A DNA stretch of 6,014 nt from an uncultured bacterium (GTDB lineage: Bacteria; Cloacimonadota; Cloacimonadia; Cloacimonadales; Cloacimonadaceae), in the NCBI GenBank assembly GCA_937924555.1, contig CALDSN010000051.1:1-6014 (forward strand), in the 5' to 3' direction. The notes beneath the pieces were generated by a model, which saw only the letters and a program-made list of their open reading frames with translations, ran no database searches and had not been told where the DNA came from. Positions within the stretch are counted from its first letter, which is position 1, and every line of letters starts with the position of its first letter. The position numbers were made by a program, and so were the translations under genes. Positions 1 to 5,254 of the stretch are shown in pieces.

Positions 1-25
1 GTTCAGACGTGTGCTCTTCCGATCT
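1..25 (+). other. Illumina TruSeq adapter remnant (non-genomic)
   Basis: The first 25 bases (starting GTTCAGACGTGTGCTC and ending CCGATCT) match exactly the 3' end of the Illumina TruSeq read-2 adapter as I know it. The reading frame happens to stay open through it, so an automatic gene caller could add false residues to the first gene. The genomic sequence starts at base 26, and base 25 could be the adapter's ligation T. This marks the window's left edge as a contig end formed from untrimmed reads. Confidence 0.96.
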
Positions 26-390
26 CCTTCAGAAACCACAGTATCGTAATGATAGATCAGAATGAAGATGCATTTGATGAATTGGGAAGTGAGTTTAGCG
101 GGTTTAAAATACATGGGGATGCAAACGAGTTCTTCATATTGCAACAAGCTAAAGTAGAAAAAGCAGATATGGTACTTAGTGTGACGAATGATGATAATTT
201 GAACATAATGCTATCTCAGATATGCAGGAGCATATTCAAGATACAGGAGGTAATAGCCAGAGTGAATAATCCCAAAAGAGCAGAATTATTTAACAAAATG
301 GGAATAAAAACTATCTGTCCTCCAATTCTTGCTGTGGACAGCCTGATGCTTCAGTTAAACAGCTTCCTAAAAGTTGGGAGTGACACATGA
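26..390 (+). CDS. RCK/TrkA-N domain protein, K+ uptake regulatory subunit (5' truncated)
   Basis: This is the C-terminal part of a regulator-of-K+-conductance (RCK_N, TrkA-N) domain, a Rossmann fold that binds NAD(H) or ATP/ADP and gates Trk/Ktr channels from the cytosol. The frame is open back through the adapter, with the first full genomic codon at 28. The ATG at 49 is internal, because it falls in the second beta strand, whose end carries the expected ribose-binding Asp (VMID, codon 55-57). Further RCK_N signatures follow: a GDA turn (codons 118-126), the SVTNDDNLN stretch after strand 4, and RVNNPKRAELFNKMGIK. The GxGxxG loop, expected about 20-25 residues further upstream, is missing because the contig ends. 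The protein stops just after the Rossmann domain with no RCK_C domain. Its stop overlaps the next RCK gene by four bases (ATGA), implying coupled translation. How long the gene was upstream is unknown. Confidence 0.88.
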
Positions 391-1037
391 GGATTATCAT
401 AGCAGGTTCTGGCGTTACGATATACTATCTCGCTAAAAGATTTATCTCTAAGGGATACCAAATATCAATAATTAGCAATCAACATGAGGATGCGGACTAT
501 TATGCCCGAAACATAAAAGCTCTCGTGATAGCTGGAGATCCCAGTGATCCAGAGATACTAAGCCAAGCAAAAGCATTTGAGGCTGAGATCTTTGTCAGTA
601 TGACCAATAGGGATCAAGATAATCTGGTAGCTTGCCAAATGGCTAAACAGTATTATCAAATCCCGCGGATTTTAGCGGTAGTTAACGACCCAGACAATGA
701 GGAAGTCTTCAGCAAAATCGGAGTTAAAGCTATATCAAACAGCAGGTTCTTAATTGAGACCATTGAAAGTATGAGTACCTTAGACGAGATAAAGCAACAG
801 ATATCGTTGGTTGAGGGTAAAGTTATGCTTACGGAACTTGTTGTTTCACCTGCTTCTAAGGTTGTTGGGAAGATGCTGCATGAGATACAAATACCCTATT
901 CTGCTTTAATTGCATCTGTTTTACGCGATGATGAAGTAATCATCCCCAGGGGTAACACTATGATTATGAAAGGTGATAGATTACTAATTATAACACTACC
1001 TGAAAATCACTCTCTTGTTTTGAACATATTCTCATAA
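387..1037 (+). CDS. trkA: TrkA family K+ uptake protein (RCK_N + RCK_C)
   Basis: This 216-residue cytosolic protein is about the length of a single-unit KtrA/TrkA subunit. Residues 1-135 form an RCK_N Rossmann domain: strand 1 and the nucleotide loop IIIAGSGVTIYYLAK, then GDPSDPEIL (50-58), SMTNRDQDN (71-79) and VNDPDNEEVFSKIGVKAI (99-116). Residues 147-216 form an RCK_C (TrkA-C) domain with the PRGNTMIMKGDRLLII pattern near its end; in relatives this domain binds ligands such as cyclic-di-AMP or ions. Two nucleotide-site residues are unusual: the third Gly of GxGxxG is Ile12, and the acidic residue expected at the end of strand 2 is Ser30 (ISIIS). It may therefore bind nucleotide weakly or differently, with the upstream RCK protein providing the canonical site. 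The start is supported by GGGAG at 376-380, six bases before the ATG. It sits between another RCK gene and trkH, so a role in gating that TrkH is well supported. Confidence 0.93.
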   Translation: MRIIIAGSGVTIYYLAKRFISKGYQISIISNQHEDADYYARNIKALVIAGDPSDPEILSQAKAFEAEIFVSMTNRDQDNLVACQMAKQYYQIPRILAVVNDPDNEEVFSKIGVKAISNSRFLIETIESMSTLDEIKQQISLVEGKVMLTELVVSPASKVVGKMLHEIQIPYSALIASVLRDDEVIIPRGNTMIMKGDRLLIITLPENHSLVLNIFS

Positions 1038-1046
1038 GGACCAAAT

Positions 1047-2570
1047 ATGCTATCAAGGTATTCCCATCATCTTGGTGAGAGATATGCAGCAATAGGCTCA
1101 TATTTAGGGCTTATATTTCCAATAATGGCAATTGTGATGCTTGTCCCGTTGCTTACCTTACTTTTCGTTCCATCGGATGTTGTATTCGCACCTGCCTTTT
1201 GGATCCCGGCAAGTATTTTTGGCTCAGTAGGATTAATGATAAGGATGTGGTTGGGGAATCGTAGTAATGTCCCCTTGGACTTTAACGAGAGTAGTATTGT
1301 TGTTTTCATTACCTGGATAACAATAAGTATTGCAGGTGCTGTACCATATATGCTTATCTCAGGATTAAGCTTTACTCATGCGGTATTTGATTCTGTAAGC
1401 GGGTGGACCACAACAGGTTTATCCTTATTGGATGTAACAAAAGCTCCTGTTATTGTCCTGTTCTATAGAGCATGGACTCAGTTGGTTGGTGGTGCGGGAA
1501 TAGCCATCATTATGCTAGCTTCATTAACCGGTTCTGGCACACATCAGATATACTCAGCAGAGGGTAAGGGAACACTGATTAAGCCGAATGTTCTTGCTTC
1601 TGCAAGAATTGTTATCTCTATCTATATGATATATATGGTATTGGGGATTGTTTTATACTTGGTTGCCGGGATGAATCTTCTTGATGCTTTGGTGCATTGT
1701 TTTGCAGCTATATCCACAGGAGGTTTTAGTAATTATACCCAGAATATCGGCTATTTTGACTCCGCCAGTATCGAAAGCATCAGTATTCTTCTCATGATAC
1801 TGGGTAACATGAGCTTCTTAATGGGCTATTTCCTTATCAACGGTAAGTTCAAGAGCATTGCTCGTAATGGTGAAATAAAAGTGATGTTTGTCTCTTTGAT
1901 GATTTGCATCCCCTTGATTTACTATTTTGTTGCCCAATCATTATATGATGGAAATGGTAAGGCTATCAGGGTGGCAATATTTGAAGCTGTATCTTCTCTT
2001 ACGACCACAGGTTTTTCAACAGTCAGTTATACTGATCCTGCATGGTTAGATGGTGGAGTATTCATCCTGATTATCCTTATGCTGATTGGAGGAGGGACAT
2101 GTTCCACAGCAGGCGGAATGAAGCAATACCGAGTTTACATGTTATATAAATCCATGATATGGCATCTCAAATCCAGCCTGCTCCCAAATAATTGCGTTAG
2201 GAAGAATTATGTGTGGGAGGGCGATCTCAAGGCCTATCAAAGTGATAATAAAATTGTCCCGATAGCGAACTTCGTTATCCTCTACTTGTCGTTCTTTGTT
2301 TTGGGGTCTTTGGTTATTGCTTTTTCTAAAGATGCCGTCACAGGGATAAACTATTCGTTAAGGGACTCTTTGTTTGAGTTTGCTTCCTCTTTGGGTACAG
2401 TTGGTATAACAATTGGGGTTTCCACCACTCATGCTCCCAACCATGTAATCTGGATCGAGACTGTGGGAATGCTACTGGGGAGATTGGAATTCTATGTAGT
2501 GTTCATTGCACTGATTAAGTTCATTAACGACGCAAAGAGAGTAACATTATCTCACTTCCTCTCTAGATAA
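1047..2570 (+). CDS. trkH: Trk-type potassium uptake transporter, membrane subunit TrkH
   Basis: This 507-residue inner-membrane protein belongs to the TrkH/TrkG/KtrB superfamily of K+ transporters, built from four membrane-pore-membrane repeats in one chain. All four selectivity-filter loops are visible with their glycine: TTTGLS (121-126), ISTGGFS (222-228), LTTTGFS (318-324) and GTVGITIG (450-457). After the third pore loop comes the Gly-rich segment IGGGTCSTAGGMK (347-359), the intramembrane gating loop of the family. The conserved GRLEFY motif (478-483) sits in the last helix. Two hydrophobic helices (about 20-41 and 48-68) precede the first repeat, matching the extra N-terminal pair of TrkH rather than KtrB. 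Length is normal for TrkH (about 480-510). AGGA at 1037-1040, six bases before the ATG, sets the start nine bases after the RCK gene's stop. The 3' end overlaps the convergent flavin reductase gene by 19 bases. Confidence 0.97.
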   Translation: MLSRYSHHLGERYAAIGSYLGLIFPIMAIVMLVPLLTLLFVPSDVVFAPAFWIPASIFGSVGLMIRMWLGNRSNVPLDFNESSIVVFITWITISIAGAVPYMLISGLSFTHAVFDSVSGWTTTGLSLLDVTKAPVIVLFYRAWTQLVGGAGIAIIMLASLTGSGTHQIYSAEGKGTLIKPNVLASARIVISIYMIYMVLGIVLYLVAGMNLLDALVHCFAAISTGGFSNYTQNIGYFDSASIESISILLMILGNMSFLMGYFLINGKFKSIARNGEIKVMFVSLMICIPLIYYFVAQSLYDGNGKAIRVAIFEAVSSLTTTGFSTVSYTDPAWLDGGVFILIILMLIGGGTCSTAGGMKQYRVYMLYKSMIWHLKSSLLPNNCVRKNYVWEGDLKAYQSDNKIVPIANFVILYLSFFVLGSLVIAFSKDAVTGINYSLRDSLFEFASSLGTVGITIGVSTTHAPNHVIWIETVGMLLGRLEFYVVFIALIKFINDAKRVTLSHFLSR

Positions 2571-3034
2571 AAGAAAAGCTCCTTATCTACGTTTTGCCAG
2601 CAGTAATGCACTTGGCCTACATATATAGTATGGTCTCCACTACGCACTTGGCTAACTACCTCACATTCGAAATTAGCAACCGCATCCTTGAGAACAGGAA
2701 GTTTATGTAACTTACCTGGAAAGGACTGCACATCTCCAGCGGAGAACTTGTCCATATCTCTTCCAGAATTAGACCCACAAAGGCTCAGAAGGTCTTTTTG
2801 CTCCATAGAGGGAAATACTAGATTGAAGTATCTGTTTTCCTCAAGGCAATCGTGAGAATATCTGCTGTGTCCAATTGAGATTGCAAACATGGGGGGCTGG
2901 ATGGATGTTCGCATGAACCATTCTATCGTAATAAGGTTGTATTGTCCATCAGGTTTAACAGTGACGGCCAAAGCTACTTTGGCAGGAAGATGTATGGCGG
3001 CATAACTTGCCGGTAAATCGCTAATCTGCATCAT
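2552..3034 (-). CDS. Flavin reductase-like, FMN-binding split-barrel protein
   Basis: With the start chosen here the protein has 160 residues, typical of single-domain flavin reductase-like proteins (PF01613 type: NAD(P)H:FMN oxidoreductases and flavoredoxins). Visible signatures are PAKVALAVTVKPDG near the N terminus, the strand and helix IEWFMRTSIQPPMFAISIG, SRYSHDCLEENRYFNLVFPS, and the conserved CGSNSGRDMDKF loop that contributes to the flavin site in relatives. The frame is open further upstream to an ATG at 3101-3103, but AGGAG at 3043-3047 lies eight bases before the ATG at 3034 and family homology begins there. The protein is soluble, with no signal peptide from this start. It is transcribed alone, divergently from the dehydrogenase operon, and converges on trkH with overlapping stops. 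The electron donor, the acceptor and whether it is a true reductase or an electron carrier cannot be read from the sequence. Confidence 0.9.
   Translation of the reverse strand: MMQISDLPASYAAIHLPAKVALAVTVKPDGQYNLITIEWFMRTSIQPPMFAISIGHSRYSHDCLEENRYFNLVFPSMEQKDLLSLCGSNSGRDMDKFSAGDVQSFPGKLHKLPVLKDAVANFECEVVSQVRSGDHTIYVGQVHYCWQNVDKELFFYLERK
2564..2589. repeat. Inverted repeat (7-bp arms) at the convergent gene ends
   Basis: TAGATAA (2564-2570) and TTATCTA (2583-2589) are perfect inverse complements separated by 12 bases. The left arm includes the trkH stop codon, and the right arm lies inside the flavin reductase coding sequence. On the + strand a short TTTT run follows at 2592-2595. The arms are AT-rich, so the hairpin would be weak and it is not a convincing intrinsic terminator. 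It is the only terminator-like structure I see between the two convergent genes. Confidence 0.4.
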
Positions 3035-3042
3035 TAGTGTAA

Positions 3043-3047
3043 CTCCT
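3043..3047 (-). promoter_or_regulatory. Ribosome-binding site that sets the flavin reductase start
   Basis: On the minus strand AGGAG (3047 to 3043) is followed after eight bases by two adjacent ATG codons (3034-3032 and 3031-3029). The first has the better spacing. This site argues against the upstream in-frame ATG at 3103, which would add a 23-residue hydrophobic segment not expected in this cytosolic family. Confidence 0.75.
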
Positions 3048-3103
3048 AAGTATGTTATAAGGACAAGATAAATGACAAGAAGCGTTGAACAACAAGAAAG
3101 CAT

Positions 3104-3131
3104 TTGCTTATATCGAAAGTAAGCATATCAT
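3104..3131 (+). promoter_or_regulatory. Candidate promoter for the dehydrogenase operon
   Basis: TTGCTT (3104-3109) and TATCAT (3126-3131) are separated by 16 bases and resemble sigma-70 -35 and -10 boxes, the latter differing from TATAAT at one position. The -35 match is poor (3 of 6), and the organism's own promoter consensus is unknown. The location is sensible, about 40 bases before the E1 alpha start. Confidence 0.3.
3105..3125. repeat. TGCTTA-N9-TAAGCA inverted repeat, possible operator
   Basis: TGCTTA (3105-3110) and TAAGCA (3120-3125) are exact inverse complements around nine bases. A third partial copy, AAGCA (3098-3102), forms another small palindrome with TGCTT (3105-3109). The element sits between the candidate -35 and -10 boxes of the rightward promoter, a usual position for a repressor site. 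The repeat is plain in the sequence; that a regulator binds it is inference, and six-base arms can arise by chance in AT-rich DNA. Confidence 0.35.
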
Positions 3132-3156
3132 TATAGTAGGATATTAATAAACCAAC

Positions 3157-3163
3157 AAGGTGG
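3157..3163 (+). promoter_or_regulatory. Ribosome-binding site of the E1 alpha gene
   Basis: AAGGTGG differs from the AAGGAGG consensus at one base and lies six bases before the ATG at 3170, supporting that start. Part of it falls in a small inverted repeat (AACCA 3150-3154, TGGTT 3161-3165). Confidence 0.75.
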
Positions 3164-3169
3164 TTACTC

Positions 3170-4270
3170 ATGTTTGATAAGAATACATTGGATTCATATA
3201 AACCGACAGATAACAAGATGTTTAGCAGGATTGATGATGAGGGTGTTCCCTTAGATAAGAATTGGAAACCCGATCTTAGCTCTGAACTCATTTTACAGTC
3301 ATATAGGGAAATGCTGTTTGAAAGAACAGCAGATTATATGGCGGTAAGCTATCAACGGCAGGGACGGATGTTTACTTATCCGCCAAATCTCGGCCAAGAA
3401 GCGATTCATATTGCAACAGGTATGGTGATTAAAGATGATGATTGGTTCGTTCCGGCTTTTCGGGAACTTGGAGCTTGGCTGGCAAAAGGAGTATCACTTA
3501 AAGAGATATTTCTTTACTTCAAAGGGAACGAAGACGCTTCCCGTTTCGTAAATGCTAAGCGGATGTTGCCCGTTTCTGTTCCAATAGCTTCTCAATTGGT
3601 GCACGCAGCGGGAATAGGTTATGCAATGAATTACTTGGATGAGAAAGCTGCCGTGTTTGCCTTTGTAGGTGATGGAGGTACCTCTGAAGGTGACTTTCAT
3701 GAAGCGCTGAACTTCGCCTCTGTATGGAATGCACCGGTTATTTTTGTGGTGCAGAATAACCAATTTGCAATTTCGGTTCCCCTGCACATGCAGACCAAAT
3801 CCATAAATCTTGCCATAAAGGGATTGGCATACAACATTCCCAGCATACTGGTTGATGGAAATGATATTTTTGCCATGCACGAAGTTATTGATTATGCTCG
3901 TAAACAAGCTATTGAGGGGAATGGTCCTATGCTGATAGAAGCAAGGACATTCAGAATGGGAGCGCATACCACTTCAGATGACCCAAGCAAATATCGCAGC
4001 AAAGAAGAAGAAGAGCTTTGGGCTGCAAAAGACCCATTGAAGAGATTGAAGGCATACATCACCAACAATAAACTTGCCGATCTCAGCAATGAGGACGCGC
4101 TGATTGCGGAATATAAACAAAAGATTGACAAAGAGTTTGAAGCAGCGGAGCAACATCCTGCATATAAACTGGATGATGTGTTCACTCACATGTATCAGGA
4201 CATGCCAGCAGAGCTTAAGAGGCAGAAGAACAACTTGGAGAACTTCATGAAAGACGGAGGTGTGAAATGA
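3170..4270 (+). CDS. pdhA: Pyruvate (2-oxoacid) dehydrogenase E1 component, alpha subunit
   Basis: With E1 beta this 366-residue protein forms the thiamine-diphosphate-dependent decarboxylase of a 2-oxoacid dehydrogenase complex, which decarboxylates the 2-oxoacid and reductively acylates the lipoyl group of E2 in the cytosol. The cofactor motif is clear: GDGG at 167-170 and NN at 196-197, bracketing SEGDFHEALNFASVWNAPV. The substrate-side segment RMFTYPPNLGQEAIHIA (66-82) and the loop AHTTSDDPSKYR (265-276), equivalent to the region phosphorylated in mitochondrial E1 alpha, are intact. Length is typical of two-subunit (alpha2beta2) E1 enzymes. The N-terminal DDEGVPLDKNWKPDLSSE and the ELWAAKDPLKRLKAYI region resemble bacterial and archaeal PDH alpha subunits, but branched-chain 2-oxoacid dehydrogenase is close and cannot be excluded. 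It is first in the operon and overlaps E1 beta by four bases. Confidence 0.94.
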   Translation: MFDKNTLDSYKPTDNKMFSRIDDEGVPLDKNWKPDLSSELILQSYREMLFERTADYMAVSYQRQGRMFTYPPNLGQEAIHIATGMVIKDDDWFVPAFRELGAWLAKGVSLKEIFLYFKGNEDASRFVNAKRMLPVSVPIASQLVHAAGIGYAMNYLDEKAAVFAFVGDGGTSEGDFHEALNFASVWNAPVIFVVQNNQFAISVPLHMQTKSINLAIKGLAYNIPSILVDGNDIFAMHEVIDYARKQAIEGNGPMLIEARTFRMGAHTTSDDPSKYRSKEEEELWAAKDPLKRLKAYITNNKLADLSNEDALIAEYKQKIDKEFEAAEQHPAYKLDDVFTHMYQDMPAELKRQKNNLENFMKDGGVK

Positions 4271-5244
4271 AAGTGATGAATATGGTGCAGGCGATAAATG
4301 ATGCAATGGATATCATGCTTACCGAAGATAAATCTGTTGTGGCATATGGAGAGGATGTGGGTGTAGAGGGCGGTGTATTCCGCGTAACTGAAGGCTTGCA
4401 ACTCAAGCATGGGGTGAATAGAGTTTTTGATTCTCCGTTGGCAGAATCTGCCATTGCCGGTACTGCTCTTGGGATGGCAATAGCAGGATTGAAACCGATA
4501 ATTGAGATGCAATTCGATGGCTTTGTATATCCGGCAATGAACCAGATACTATCCCACATTTCCCGATTTAGAAACAGAACCAGGGGAAAATTCAGCGTTC
4601 CTGCTGTTATACGTATTCCCTATGGTGGCGGGATCAATGCCCTGGAACACCATTCAGAGAGTCCGGAAGCCTATTTCGGACATACCCCCGGATTGAAGGT
4701 TGTAATACCCTCCACTCCTTATGATGCAAAGGGATTGTTGATCTCGGCTATTCAAGATCCAGATCCTGTTATATTCATGGAGCCAAAACGAATCTACCGT
4801 GCAATCAAACAAGAAGTGCCCGAAGAGAAATATAGTATCCCAATTGGTAAAGCGAAAGTGTTGCAGGAGGGAGAGCAGCTTACAATCATCGCATATGGTG
4901 CAATGATACGTGAAGTTCAGAAAGCCATGGTGCTTGCTAAACAAAAGGACCTTTCCATAGAGCTTATCGATTTACGGAGTATCTGGCCAATAGATAGAGA
5001 CACCATTCGCGAATCTGTACGCAAGACAGGTAGAGTACTGATAGTTACTGAAGCAGCGCAGAGTTATGGGCCTGCCGCCGAATTGATCAGCATCGTAAAT
5101 GAGGAAGCTTTCCTTTCCTTGGAAGCTCCACCAACAAGACTGACAGGCCATGATACTGTTATTCCCCTTCCAATGGGCGAGAAGTATTATATGATTAGCC
5201 CAGAGCGCATCATGTTCGAAATAGAGAAGTTGATAAGGTATTAG
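4267..5244 (+). CDS. pdhB: Pyruvate (2-oxoacid) dehydrogenase E1 component, beta subunit
   Basis: This 325-residue protein is the partner of E1 alpha; the active site and thiamine diphosphate sit at the alpha/beta interface. Visible landmarks are YGEDVGVEGGVFRVTEGL (27-44), the cofactor-activating Glu60 in DSPLAESAIAG, FDGFVYPAMNQI (83-94), IPYGGGINALEHHSESPEAY (117-136) with the active-site-loop His pair 128-129, and HTPGLKVVIPSTPYDAKGLL (139-158). A transketolase C-terminal domain follows, with LRSIWPID (236-243). The PYGGG and HHSESPEAYF patterns are those common in PDH beta subunits, favouring pyruvate over branched-chain substrates. Length is normal and no key residue is missing. GGAGGT at 4256-4261, inside the end of E1 alpha, lies five bases before the ATG. 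The ATGA overlap suggests coupled, roughly equal synthesis of both subunits. Confidence 0.96.
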   Translation: MKVMNMVQAINDAMDIMLTEDKSVVAYGEDVGVEGGVFRVTEGLQLKHGVNRVFDSPLAESAIAGTALGMAIAGLKPIIEMQFDGFVYPAMNQILSHISRFRNRTRGKFSVPAVIRIPYGGGINALEHHSESPEAYFGHTPGLKVVIPSTPYDAKGLLISAIQDPDPVIFMEPKRIYRAIKQEVPEEKYSIPIGKAKVLQEGEQLTIIAYGAMIREVQKAMVLAKQKDLSIELIDLRSIWPIDRDTIRESVRKTGRVLIVTEAAQSYGPAAELISIVNEEAFLSLEAPPTRLTGHDTVIPLPMGEKYYMISPERIMFEIEKLIRY

Positions 5245-5254
5245 GGAGGCAAGC

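Larger units (their letters stand above)
3035..3169. promoter_or_regulatory. Divergent intergenic regulatory region
   Basis: These 135 bases separate the starts of the flavin reductase gene (leftward) and the E1 alpha gene (rightward), so promoters for both should lie here. The region is AT-rich and holds a ribosome-binding site for each gene, a weak rightward promoter candidate and a palindromic element near its centre. For the leftward gene I see only poor candidates: TTGTCA (3078-3073) resembles a -35 box, but the nearest TATAAC (3059-3054) is only 13 bases away. No conserved RNA, riboswitch or small ORF is evident. Confidence 0.65.

Noticed and set aside
49..51. ATG at 49 as the true start of the first RCK gene.
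   Set aside because: It falls inside the second beta strand of the Rossmann fold; the frame is open to the genomic edge at base 26 and the nucleotide-binding loop would otherwise be missing.
2564..2595. Intrinsic terminator for trkH (TAGATAA/TTATCTA hairpin followed by TTTT).
   Set aside because: The stem is AT-rich, the loop is 12 bases, and the T run is short and offset; kept only as an inverted repeat.
3035..3103. Upstream in-frame extension of the flavin reductase gene (ATG at 3103-3101) giving a hydrophobic N-terminal segment that looks like a membrane anchor or signal peptide.
   Set aside because: A strong AGGAG lies eight bases before the ATG at 3034, family similarity begins there, and the extension would be unusual for this cytosolic family.
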